From an uncultured Collinsella sp. (GTDB lineage: Bacteria; Actinomycetota; Coriobacteriia; Coriobacteriales; Coriobacteriaceae), in assembly GCA_900757465.1 (NCBI GenBank), contig CAAENY010000060.1:1-42541 (forward strand): a DNA stretch of 42,541 bases, given 5' to 3'. A program made the position numbers and the translations under genes. How positions within the stretch are numbered: the stretch's first letter is position 1; each line of letters opens with the position of its first letter. Below are positions 8,244 through 15,420 of the stretch, in pieces. The notes under the pieces are model-generated. The model searched no databases. It saw nothing but the letters and a program-made list of their open reading frames with translations, and was not told the DNA's origin.

Positions 8244-8315
8244 TTCTGCTGCAGGCCCAAAAGGACCCGGCCTGCAGCAGAACCACCACAAAGGTGCCTG
8301 TCCCCTTTGTGGTGG
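8244..8315. repeat. Two tandem perfect hairpins
   Basis: TTCTGCTGCAGGCC (8244-8257) pairs with 8269-8282. Immediately next, CCACCACAAAGG (8283-8294) pairs with 8304-8315 around a loop containing CCTGTCC. They lie just after the regulator stop at 8320 but lack T-runs, so they look like dispersed palindromic repeats rather than classical terminators. Confidence 0.6.
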
Positions 8316-8319
8316 AAAT

Positions 8320-8982
8320 CTAGTCCTTAAACAGATAGCCCACGCCGCGGACGGTGGTGATGTGTGCCGCAATCTGCGGGCCCACCTTGGAGCGGATGCG
8401 TCGAATGTGCACGTCGACGGTGCGCGTGCCGCCGCAGTACTCAAAGCCCCACACGCGGTGCAGCAGCACCTCGCGGCTGTAGGCACGGTTGGGATGCGTC
8501 GCCAAAAAGCTCAGCAGCGAGTACTCCATCAGCGTCAGGTCGATAGGCTCGTTATCGAGTGTCACCTGGTAGGTAGCCAGGTTGATCTCGAGGTTATCGA
8601 TGTTGAGTACATCGTCGGCGGTGACGGTCTCCTCCTCGCCCATCAGGCGCTGCGCGCGAGCCTTGAGCTCGTTGGGCGTCGCCGTGGGGCATACAAAGTC
8701 GGCATGCGCATGATTCGGCAGGCGCAGGGTGCCGAGCGCCTCGTCATCGACGATCACCAGCATGGGAACGCCGCCGCGGTCGTCAAGCCACTTGGCGATC
8801 TGATCGATGCGGTCGCTACGGATGCCATCGGAATCGAGGATCAGCAGGTCAAAGTCGTGCGCCGCAGTCGGTGAATCGGGAGTTGCCAGGCTCACCTCGA
8901 CACCCAGGGTGGTCGTCAAGCTGCGGGCAAACTCGTGGAAGCGCGTCGTGCGCGCCATGAACAGGGCACTCTTTTCGGACAT
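8320..8982 (-). CDS. OmpR-type orphan response regulator, GlnR-like
   Basis: A 220-residue DNA-binding regulator. The N-terminal receiver-like domain has an Asp at position 50 (FDLLILDSDG) but lacks the acidic pair normally found near the first strand, so phosphorylation by a kinase is doubtful. The C-terminal winged helix (REVLLHRVWGFEYCGGTRTV, then RRIRSKVG and TVRGVGYLF) is close to actinobacterial GlnR, an orphan regulator of nitrogen genes that keeps the equivalent Asp. No histidine kinase is adjacent, and the gene lies 50 bp downstream of a glutamine synthetase-family gene, supporting a nitrogen role. ATG 8982 has TTTGGAGG upstream; the longer frame to 9066 would overlap glnA. Confidence 0.8.
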   Translation of the reverse strand: MSEKSALFMARTTRFHEFARSLTTTLGVEVSLATPDSPTAAHDFDLLILDSDGIRSDRIDQIAKWLDDRGGVPMLVIVDDEALGTLRLPNHAHADFVCPTATPNELKARAQRLMGEEETVTADDVLNIDNLEINLATYQVTLDNEPIDLTLMEYSLLSFLATHPNRAYSREVLLHRVWGFEYCGGTRTVDVHIRRIRSKVGPQIAAHITTVRGVGYLFKD

Positions 8983-9032
8983 ATCGGCCTCCAAAGAAAT
9001 GAGCTCAATCGTACTGGAACAAGCCAGCGCGA

Positions 9033-10370
9033 TTAGGAGTTCGCCAGGTAGTGCTTGATCTCCCACTCGGTGATCGTAGACTCAAACTTATGCCACTCGT
9101 CGCGCTTCTTTTTGAGGAAGAAGCTGTGGATGTGCTCGCCGAGGGCATCCTTCATAAACTGCGAGTCCTCAAACACGTCGAGCGCCTCTTTGAGCGAACG
9201 CGGCAGCGGCGTGTAACCGGCCTCGACCATCTGACGGTCGGTAAGCTTGAGCGTCTCGGCCGTTGCCTCGGGCGGGAGCTCCAGCTTGCGCTCGATGCCG
9301 TCCAGACCAGCCGCCAGCGTGACGGCGTTGACCAGGTACGGGTTGGCCATGGGATCGGGGCTGCGAAGCTCGATGCGCGTGGACAGCTGCTTGCCGGGCT
9401 TGTAGACCGGAATGCGGATCATGCTCGCGCGGTTGCGCAGGCCCCACGTGGCGTACTGCGGCACGGAGTCGCCGCCCGTGGTGATGCGCTTGTACGAGTT
9501 GACCGTGGGGTTGGTGATGGCGCTGATCTCGCGGGCATGCGCCAGGATGCCGGCCATGTAGTGCTTGGCGATATCGGAGAGGTGGTACCTCTCGTCGTCC
9601 TCGCCCCAAAAGACGTTGTTGCCGTCGTGGTCGAATAGCGACTGGCACAGGAACATGGCGCTGCCGTCCTCGCCCGCCAACGGCTTGGGCATAAAGGAGG
9701 CGTGGCAACCGCTCTCGTAGGCCTGCTGCTTAATGATGAGTTTGGCCGTGGTGATGGCGTCGGACATGCTCAGGGCCTCGGCGTGGCGCAGGCTCATGCC
9801 GTGCTGCGAGCGACCGGCGGCGTGGAAGGTGTACTCCACGGGCACGGACATCTTCTCGAGCGTGAGGACCGTGTTGCGACGCAGGTCGCGGGCGGCATCA
9901 CTCACCGAAAGATCGAAGTAGCCCACGTTGTCGAGCGGCTCGGGGGTGTGCTCGTCGGGGAAGTAGTAGTACTCCAGCTCGGCGCCCACGTTGAGCAGAT
10001 AGCCGGCCTTCTCGGCCTTATAGAACATGCGGCGCAGGGCATCGCGCGGGTCGCCGGCGAAGGGCTTGCGATCGGGAGTGCACACGTCGCAGAACACGCG
10101 GGCTACGCCGTTGTGGCTCGGGCGCCACGGCAAAATCTGGAAGGTCGAAGCATCGGGAAACGCCAGCATGTCGGCTTCCTCGGGCGTGGCAAAGCCCTCG
10201 ATGGCGGAGCCGTCAAAGCCAATACCCTCCTCAAAAGCGACCTCGAGGTCCTCGGGACTGATGGCAAAGTTCTTGAGGCGGCCGAGAATGTCGACAAACC
10301 ACAGACGCACAAAGCGGATGTCGCGCTGCTCTACGGAGCGGAGTACGTAATCGATGTTCTGCTGGTTCAT
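9033..10370 (-). CDS. glnA: Glutamine synthetase family protein with altered metal site
   Basis: A 445-residue GS type I homologue. Family landmarks include GFDGSAI (51-57), the first ligand pair E131-L-E133, NPTVNSYKR (287-295), RNRASMIRIP and RIELRSPDP with Glu334 and Arg336. The motif usually written HHEVAPGQHE is here FHAAGRSQHG (182-191), so two metal-binding glutamates are Ala184 and Gly191. The usual GSGMH histidine is Phe240. Three of six classical metal ligands are therefore gone, making ordinary glutamine synthesis doubtful. It could be a regulatory pseudo-enzyme or act on another amine. It starts at 10370 with AAAGGGGAG and is followed by the GlnR-like regulator. The family call is firm; the activity and symbol are not. 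Confidence 0.88.
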   Translation of the reverse strand: MNQQNIDYVLRSVEQRDIRFVRLWFVDILGRLKNFAISPEDLEVAFEEGIGFDGSAIEGFATPEEADMLAFPDASTFQILPWRPSHNGVARVFCDVCTPDRKPFAGDPRDALRRMFYKAEKAGYLLNVGAELEYYYFPDEHTPEPLDNVGYFDLSVSDAARDLRRNTVLTLEKMSVPVEYTFHAAGRSQHGMSLRHAEALSMSDAITTAKLIIKQQAYESGCHASFMPKPLAGEDGSAMFLCQSLFDHDGNNVFWGEDDERYHLSDIAKHYMAGILAHAREISAITNPTVNSYKRITTGGDSVPQYATWGLRNRASMIRIPVYKPGKQLSTRIELRSPDPMANPYLVNAVTLAAGLDGIERKLELPPEATAETLKLTDRQMVEAGYTPLPRSLKEALDVFEDSQFMKDALGEHIHSFFLKKKRDEWHKFESTITEWEIKHYLANS

Positions 10371-10503
10371 GTCGCTCCCCTTTCTTTCGGGCGGGTTTCG
10401 ACTGGTCTATATCGCAGATACTATCGCAGAAAAATGTTTCCGCAGGGTTAAAGCGTATCAAGCGCTCAAAAAACGTGCGCGAACAGGCGGGCGTGACAAA
10501 CAG

Positions 10504-10875
10504 CTACCGCTCGGATTCGGAGACAATTTGCCTACAGGCTCGTTCCAGTGCAGGGAACTCCATCGTCACTGCATCCCAAACAACCGAGCGATCGACATTG
10601 CCGTAATCATGCGCAAGATAATTTCTCATGCCGATAATTCCACGCCACTCAATTTCGGGATGAAGCCGCTGCGAGCGTTCCGACAACTTGCCCGCTTCTT
10701 CCGTCACCCTAAGCGCACACATCAAAAGGGAGTCCGCCAACGCCCTCGTCCGCACATCATTAGCATGCAGAAACTGGTCCTCGGTGATATCAAAAGCCTT
10801 GATGCGCTCGTTCGTTTCAGAAATGGCCTCCAAGACCTCTTGAGCGCGGAGGGTGTCTGACTTACGCGCGATCAT
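10504..10875 (-). CDS. HepT-like HEPN ribonuclease toxin (DUF86)
   Basis: A 123-residue, mostly helical HEPN protein. The catalytic motif R-x4-H-x-Y is present as RNYLAHDY (84-91). In the HepT/MntA system the HEPN toxin is an RNase and the MNT partner silences it by adding AMP to the tyrosine. The gene starts inside the end of the MNT gene (14-bp overlap) with AAGGAG just upstream, indicating coupled translation. The following gap to glnA (10371-10503) holds no recognisable gene. Confidence 0.85.
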   Translation of the reverse strand: MIARKSDTLRAQEVLEAISETNERIKAFDITEDQFLHANDVRTRALADSLLMCALRVTEEAGKLSERSQRLHPEIEWRGIIGMRNYLAHDYGNVDRSVVWDAVTMEFPALERACRQIVSESER

Positions 10876-11356
10876 AAAGGATCACTCCTTCGCGCTCGAT
10901 TACCGCGGCAAGATCGTCATCAAGATAATCGCTCGAGACAAGGTCAACCTGCCTTCCGGTTTCCTTGCGCACTGCCTCGCCAAACGCCGACAACGCAAAA
11001 AGACCAAAGCCCTGCTCGCGATCGACTTCGAGGCGCAAGTCGATATCACTATCTGCACGCGCCTCGCCACGGGCATACGATCCAAATAGGATCACGGTTT
11101 TGATGGCGGGAATCGGGCTGGCTGCCTCGCGGACGGCGGACTCAATCTGAGCAATATCCAAAATGTCTGCGGCGACGTTTTCGCTCGCAGAGTTTTTACC
11201 AAGTGAAGGAACAAACGGCAGAGAGCGCTCGCGCAGCATCTGCCTCATAAACATATTGACCGCAACAGACGAAGTCATGCCAAGCTCTTCGCACAGTTCG
11301 GCAAATGAGTCTTTAATTGACGAGTCCACTCGCACACTCAGCACAGACGCAGCCAT
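10862..11356 (-). CDS. MntA-like nucleotidyltransferase antitoxin with N-terminal DinJ/RelB-like domain
   Basis: A 164-residue two-part protein. Residues 1-48 (LSVRVDSSIKDSFAELCEEL, then MTSSVAVNMFMRQML) match the ribbon-helix-helix DNA-binding part of DinJ/RelB antitoxins. Residues about 65-160 are a minimal nucleotidyltransferase with FGSYARG (91-97) and SDIDL (103-107), the catalytic signature of MntA. The second half should AMPylate the adjacent HEPN toxin, while the first half could bind the operator at 11366-11397. Most MntA proteins lack a DNA-binding domain, so this fusion is unusual. The start has a strong CAGGAGG site. Confidence 0.85.
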   Translation of the reverse strand: MAASVLSVRVDSSIKDSFAELCEELGMTSSVAVNMFMRQMLRERSLPFVPSLGKNSASENVAADILDIAQIESAVREAASPIPAIKTVILFGSYARGEARADSDIDLRLEVDREQGFGLFALSAFGEAVRKETGRQVDLVSSDYLDDDLAAVIEREGVILYDRA

Positions 11357-11365
11357 GGATACCTC

Positions 11366-11397
11366 CTGTATGACATTGTCTATATATTATCATACAG
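11366..11397 (-). promoter_or_regulatory. Promoter with palindromic operator of the HEPN/MNT module
   Basis: CTGTATGA (11366-11373) and TCATACAG (11390-11397) are perfect inverted arms around an AT-rich core with TATA-like -10 sequences, immediately upstream of the MNT ribosome site. This is a typical autoregulatory site for a ribbon-helix-helix antitoxin. Binding is inferred. Confidence 0.55.
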
Positions 11398-11398
11398 A

Positions 11399-12421
11399 CT
11401 AGCGCGAGGTCGAAGCGCGGTGTTCGATGTGGCCGGGGACCTCGATACGCTTGGGGGCGAGCTTTGCGGCCTCGCCCACCGTGGTGGTGACGACGTCGAT
11501 GCGCTCGGACAGGCGCTCGACCACGCGCTCGGCAATGGTGAGGGTGTCCTGCGCGGCCGTGGTCACGCCGCCAAAGAGCACATGGTTCCAGGGGTAGTCG
11601 TCAAACGTCGCGATCTTGAGGCCAGCCGGCAACGAGGGCCCCAGCTGTGCCAGCGCCTCGGTCAGGCGCAGGAAGACCAGGCCGTTGACGGCGATAAGGC
11701 CGAGCCTTTTGCCCGCGTAGTCGCGGATGGTCTTGTCCAAACGGCCAACGCCCGTGGCGCCACCGTCGGCCAGGGTGACGACCTCGCCCGCAAGGCCGCG
11801 GCGCGAAAGCTCGTCGGCAAAGGCCTCGGCGCGCTCTCGACGCACGGGGCTATCGTCGCTTGCCTCGGTGAGCAGGCACAGACGCTCGCTGCCCGCAGCT
11901 GCCAAGGCGTCTACCAAGCCGGCGACCAGCTCACGGTTGTTAGATGTCACCAGGTCAACACCGCCGTCGGCAACGTCGCGGTCGAGCAGCACGACGGGCA
12001 GACGTCCCGCTGCCGCGGCGATCGCCTCGTCATTGCCTCCGCAGGTGTTGACGACCAGGCCATCTACGCCAGCGTCGATAAGCCTGGTGAGCGACTCGGC
12101 CTCCTTGGCGGGGTCGTTTCCGCTAATGGCCGTCATGAGCGAGCAGCCGCGCGCCGCGGCGCTGGCGGAAAGCCCTTCGAGCATGGCGCTGGAGAACGGG
12201 TTGGCGATGTCGGCCAGGATCACGCCAATGAGGTTGGTGCGCGAGCTGCGCAGATTGCGCGCGGCGGCACGCGGGCGATAGCCGGTGCGCTCGATAACCG
12301 CCGCGATGCGAGCACGGGTCTCCTCGGTCATTTGCCCGGGGCGGTTGTTGAGGTAGCGCGAGACCGTGGCCGGACTCACGCCCGCCTCGGCGGCAATGTC
12401 CTTGATTCTCATCTGCGCCAT
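11399..12421 (-). CDS. LacI family regulator, KdgR-like
   Basis: A repressor of about 340 residues. The N-terminal helix-turn-helix reads MRIKDIAAEAGVSPATVSRY, followed by the hinge helix and a periplasmic-binding-protein-like sensor domain (LIGVILADIANPFSSAMLEG onward). It is divergent from kdgK, and two copies of a LacI-type operator (AAACCGATTTCG) lie between them, so it very likely controls kdgK-kdgA, sensing KDG or a related sugar acid. ATG 12421 or 12412 are both possible starts; the longer frame to 12469 adds non-family residues. The stop falls right beside the HEPN/MNT operator. Confidence 0.85.
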   Translation of the reverse strand: MAQMRIKDIAAEAGVSPATVSRYLNNRPGQMTEETRARIAAVIERTGYRPRAAARNLRSSRTNLIGVILADIANPFSSAMLEGLSASAAARGCSLMTAISGNDPAKEAESLTRLIDAGVDGLVVNTCGGNDEAIAAAAGRLPVVLLDRDVADGGVDLVTSNNRELVAGLVDALAAAGSERLCLLTEASDDSPVRRERAEAFADELSRRGLAGEVVTLADGGATGVGRLDKTIRDYAGKRLGLIAVNGLVFLRLTEALAQLGPSLPAGLKIATFDDYPWNHVLFGGVTTAAQDTLTIAERVVERLSERIDVVTTTVGEAAKLAPKRIEVPGHIEHRASTSR

Positions 12422-12486
12422 AACGCACCCCGTTTCCCAATTGTCGGCGATCTGAGCCATTTTAGGCATTTTTTTAAAAATCTCGG

Positions 12487-12551
12487 TTGCAAAACGCTGT
12501 AGGTGAGTATACTACAACTCGAAACGAAACCGATTTCGTAAACCGATTTCG
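12487..12551 (+). promoter_or_regulatory. kdgK promoter with tandem LacI-type operators
   Basis: A TTGCAA -35-like element at 12487-12492 and TATACT at 12508-12513 (spacer 15 bp, a little short) are followed by AAACCGATTTCG at 12527-12538 and again at 12540-12551. The two copies are 13 bp apart and lie just downstream of the predicted start of transcription, a repressor position. Confidence 0.65.
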
Positions 12552-12555
12552 GCGA

Positions 12556-12613
12556 GCGTTGGCACGCAGGTGCAAAGACGCACCCTACCGTATTGGCACC
12601 TGCGTGCCAACGC
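12556..12613. repeat. Perfect 18-bp stem-loop in the kdgK leader
   Basis: GCGTTGGCACGCAGGTGC (12556-12573) is exactly complementary to 12596-12613, with a 22-nt loop. It lies between the operators and the kdgK ribosome site, so it would be transcribed as a stable leader hairpin. No T-run follows. Confidence 0.65.
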
Positions 12614-12655
12614 CATATCAAAGGTGTACGCACGAGTAAAAGGAGCTGCGCGACC

Positions 12656-13690
12656 ATGGGTAAAACGGTTCTTACCTTCGGCGAGATCATGATGAGACTC
12701 TCACCCAAAGACCACCTGCGTATTGAGCAGGCAACCGAGTTTGACGTCCGCTACGGCGGCGCCGAGGCCAACACTGCGCTTTCCCTGGCCTACCAGGGCG
12801 ACAAGGCCGCTTACGTCTCCGTTGTCCCGGCCAACCGTCTGGGCGAGTGCGCCCTGCGTTCGCTGAAGGCCTACGGCGTCGACACCACGCGCGTCGTGCG
12901 TCAGGGCGACCGTCTTGGCTCCTATGTGTTTGAGGTCGGCGCCTCGCAGCGCGGTAACGGTTGCGTCTACGACCGCAAGTACTCTGCCATCAACATGGCC
13001 AAGCGCGACGTCTTTAACTGGGACGAGATCCTCAAGGGCATCGATGTCTTCTATTTCTCCGGCGTGACCCCCGCCGTCTCCGATGAGATGGCTGCCGCCT
13101 GCAAGGATGCCCTCACCGCCTGCCGCGCCAAGGGCATCACGACCGTGTGCGACGTGAACTATCGCGGCAAGATGTGGTCGCCCGAGAAGTCGCAGGCCAC
13201 CATGAAGGAGCTCCTGCCGCTCGTCGACATCTGCATCGCCAACGACGAGGACGCACCCGCCGGCCTCGGCATGACCTGCGTCTCCGGCTCCCTTGCCCAC
13301 GGCATCGAGGAGCGCGACACCTACGTCGAGATGGCCCGTCAGATTTGCGCCGAGTACGGCTGCAAGAAGGTCGCTTCGGTCGTCCGCAACATCTCCTGCG
13401 TCGAGCGCTCCATCTGGATGGGCATGCTCTATGACGCCGAGAGCGGCGAGCACTGGTTCTCCCCTGCTCACGATGTGCACGTGCTTGAGGGTGTTGCCGC
13501 CGGCGACGCTTTCAACGCCGGCCTGGTCCACGCCCTCATCAACGACTTCGATCCGCAGGCTGCCGTCAACTACGCGATTGCAGCCTCGATCCTCAAGCTC
13601 ACCATCAAGGGCGATTCCAACCTGGTGACCGCCGACGAGATCGCCGCTGTGGCAAACGCCGCCGACGGTGGCACCCGAGTCGCGCGCTAG
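12656..13690 (+). CDS. kdgK: 2-keto-3-deoxygluconate kinase
   Basis: A 344-residue PfkB-fold kinase that phosphorylates KDG to KDPG, the step where the galacturonate and unsaturated uronate branches merge. Features are an N-terminal LTFGEIMMRL, substrate-side GGAEANTALSLA (34-45), DVNYRGKMW typical of KdgK, and the GVAAGDAFNAG motif (279-289) with catalytic Asp284. ATG 12656 follows AAAGGAG; the upstream extension lies in the leader hairpin. It is divergent from its likely LacI repressor, with kdgA 254 bp downstream on the same strand. Confidence 0.94.
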   Translation: MGKTVLTFGEIMMRLSPKDHLRIEQATEFDVRYGGAEANTALSLAYQGDKAAYVSVVPANRLGECALRSLKAYGVDTTRVVRQGDRLGSYVFEVGASQRGNGCVYDRKYSAINMAKRDVFNWDEILKGIDVFYFSGVTPAVSDEMAAACKDALTACRAKGITTVCDVNYRGKMWSPEKSQATMKELLPLVDICIANDEDAPAGLGMTCVSGSLAHGIEERDTYVEMARQICAEYGCKKVASVVRNISCVERSIWMGMLYDAESGEHWFSPAHDVHVLEGVAAGDAFNAGLVHALINDFDPQAAVNYAIAASILKLTIKGDSNLVTADEIAAVANAADGGTRVAR

Positions 13691-13705
13691 TCCGTCTCCA
13701 TTCCG

Positions 13706-13894
13706 CGGGCCGCAGCATTCCAATCCCATACCCCTGCGGCCCGCTCCCCGATTTCTCCGGCCGGGCAAAACCACCAGTCCCATTCCGGTTTTGCCTGGCA
13801 TTCCCTACATGACTGGTCGAGCAGCCGGTTTTGGAATTGCTTGTGACCCCAAGCAGTGCCTCCGATAACCAATCCAAAATCGGCTCCTGACCAG
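13706..13894. other. Structured intergenic region between kdgK and kdgA
   Basis: Three potential hairpins occur in series. CGGGCCGCAG (13706-13715) pairs with 13734-13743. GGCAAAACC (13764-13772) pairs with 13787-13795. A long nested structure follows, in which CTGGTC (13813-13818) pairs with 13889-13894, an AGCCG-TTTTGG arm (13823-13838) pairs with 13871-13885, and TGCTTG (13838-13843) pairs with 13850-13855. No gene is seen. It could set the ratio of KdgK to KdgA or protect mRNA ends. Confidence 0.45.
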
Positions 13895-13944
13895 CACAAT
13901 TGGCAATCACGCGCCCATGCGCGCCACACATCGAAAGGAACATC

Positions 13945-14586
13945 ATGTTCGATCAGTTCTACACCACGCTTAAGTCCCTGGGCATTGTGCCGGTCGTCGT
14001 GCTCGACAAGGTCGAGGACGCCGCCCCGCTCGCCCACGCTCTTATGGCAGCTGGCATGAAGTCCGCCGAGGTCACCTTCCGCACCGCCTGCGCCGCCGAG
14101 TGCATCGCCGCTATGGCCGAGGCCGAGCCCGAGATGTGCGTTGGCGCCGGCACTGTCCTGACCGTCGAGCAGGTTGAGCAGGCCCGCGCCGCCGGTGCCA
14201 AGTTCATCGTCTCCCCGGGTTACAACGAGGACGTCGTGAAGCATTGCATCGACATCGAGCTGCCCGTCCTTCCCGGCACCGTGACCCCCTCCGAGGTCAC
14301 CGCAGCCGAGAACCTGGGGCTCAAGGTCACCAAGTTCTTCCCCGCAGCTCAGTATGGCGGTTTGAACACCATCAAGGCCCTCGCTGCTCCGTTTGTCGGC
14401 CACCGCTTTATGCCCACCGGCGGCGTGAGCACCGCCAACGTCGAGGAGTACCTGAGCTCCAGCGCCATCATCGCCTGCGGTGGCACCTGGATGGTTAAGC
14501 CGGCCCTGTTCGCCGACGGCGACTTCTCCAAGGTCGAGCAGATCGCCCGCGAGGCCATGGACGTCGTCAAGAAGGTCCGCGCCTAG
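13945..14586 (+). CDS. kdgA: KDPG aldolase
   Basis: A 213-residue class I aldolase (Eda/KdgA family) that splits 2-keto-3-deoxy-6-phosphogluconate into pyruvate and glyceraldehyde 3-phosphate. The Schiff-base lysine is Lys130 (VTKFFPAAQYGG) and the assisting glutamate is Glu42 (AEVTFRT). The phosphate-binding glycines (GHRFMPTGGV) are present. Start 13945 follows GAAAGG. A strong terminator at 14661-14690 closes the transcription unit. It is the last step of every uronate branch in this window. Confidence 0.95.
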   Translation: MFDQFYTTLKSLGIVPVVVLDKVEDAAPLAHALMAAGMKSAEVTFRTACAAECIAAMAEAEPEMCVGAGTVLTVEQVEQARAAGAKFIVSPGYNEDVVKHCIDIELPVLPGTVTPSEVTAAENLGLKVTKFFPAAQYGGLNTIKALAAPFVGHRFMPTGGVSTANVEEYLSSSAIIACGGTWMVKPALFADGDFSKVEQIAREAMDVVKKVRA

Positions 14587-14660
14587 TCCTGCCACTTGGG
14601 AACGGGATAGAAATGGTAGATTTTCTGCTTGACTTTCCCGCCTGATTCGCTCTCTATCGT

Positions 14661-14690
14661 GGGGGCGCGACCGAGGCCGCGCCCCTTTTA
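14661..14690 (+). terminator. Terminator after kdgA
   Basis: GGGGCGCG (14662-14669) pairs with CGCGCCCC (14678-14685), followed by TTTT. It lies 75 bp after the kdgA stop. Confidence 0.9.
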
Positions 14691-14853
14691 AAGCGGCTCC
14701 GAAGCGCGCCGTTTCCGTCACGGACAAGAACCGAAACCGTCTTGTATGCTGATAGAACGTGACGGAAGCGACACGCTCCCGAGCCGTTTTGCCTACTCGG
14801 CTGGCAGCCGCACTCAACTTAGCCACTTCGACAAAAGCCGAGCCACCAAAACA

Positions 14854-14918
14854 GCTGCGGCGCCGTCTGGAGGAATGGACACTTGCTTCCGGTCTTTTCC
14901 TCCAAGCGGCGCCGCAGC
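14854..14918. repeat. Inverted repeat beside the truncated YczE gene
   Basis: GCTGCGGCGCCG (14854-14865) pairs with 14907-14918, and inside it GGAGGA (14869-14874) pairs with 14898-14903. It lies between the kdgA terminator and the YczE fragment, where the missing half of that gene should be. Otherwise bases 14587-14959 hold no gene. Confidence 0.55.
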
Positions 14919-14934
14919 CTTTACTGCACCCCAC

Positions 14935-14971
14935 GGCACTCCCCGCACAGGTTGCGACCATGCTGCTCTCC
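14935..14971. repeat. 37-nt dispersed repeat, copy 1
   Basis: This stretch matches 17722-17758 at about 32 of 37 positions; the common core is CTCCCCGCACAGGTT followed by GACCATGC. Here it overlaps the first codons of the YczE-like fragment. Its nature is unknown. Confidence 0.5.
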
Positions 14972-15265
14972 CTCGCTGTCATCGCATTTGGCGTAAGTCT
15001 CGTCGTCAACATGGGCGTTGTCCCCAACGCGCCCGACGGCTTGGTGCAGGTCATAGCCGAAAAGCTTAAACGCCGCTTTGGCGACGTAAAAGTCGTGTTC
15101 GACTGCTCACATGTCGCCGTGTCCCTCATTCTGTCGCTCGCGCTCATGCACAACCTAGGCGGCTTTGGCGTGACCACAGCCATCTCGGCGCTGTTCTTGG
15201 GCCACGTCATCAACGTCGCCAACAAGCTCTTCGCCCAGCACTTTATCCGCGCGGCATTCGGATAA
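14960..15265 (+). pseudogene. C-terminal fragment of a YczE-like membrane protein
   Basis: About 101 residues with three hydrophobic segments and the pattern VVNMGVVPNAPDGLVQVIAE, then FGDVKVVFDCSHVAVSL and TAISALFLGHVINVANK. This matches the second half of YczE/YitT-like integral membrane proteins of about 210 residues. The first two or three membrane helices are missing, and the sequence upstream is an inverted repeat, so the gene is truncated at its 5' end. No ribosome site precedes ATG 14960. Confidence 0.65.
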
Positions 15266-15294
15266 TAGCACCACCGCAAGAGCCCGCGAACAGC

Positions 15295-15339
15295 GCTATA
15301 CGTTGCTATATCTCACTAACGTTGCTATATCTTGCTATA
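15295..15339. repeat. Short iterated GCTATA repeats
   Basis: GCTATA occurs at 15295, 15305, 15324 and 15334, spaced 10, 19 and 10 bp so that all copies face the same side of the helix. CGTTGCTATATCT is a direct repeat at 15301-15313 and 15320-15332. It could be a binding site for an unknown regulator or merely a small duplication. Confidence 0.45.
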
Positions 15340-15364
15340 ATCGACCGCTGCCAGCCAACTTACA

Positions 15365-15398
15365 ACAGGCCCCAAGCGGACAAAGGCTTGGGGCCTGT
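15365..15398. terminator. Hairpin between YczE fragment and AlbA-type regulator
   Basis: ACAGGCCCCAAG (15365-15376) pairs perfectly with CTTGGGGCCTGT (15387-15398). It lies after the stops of both converging genes. There is no good T-run on either strand, so termination is plausible but not certain. Confidence 0.55.
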
Positions 15399-15420
15399 CT
15401 TGCAATATGGTTCTTTTGGC

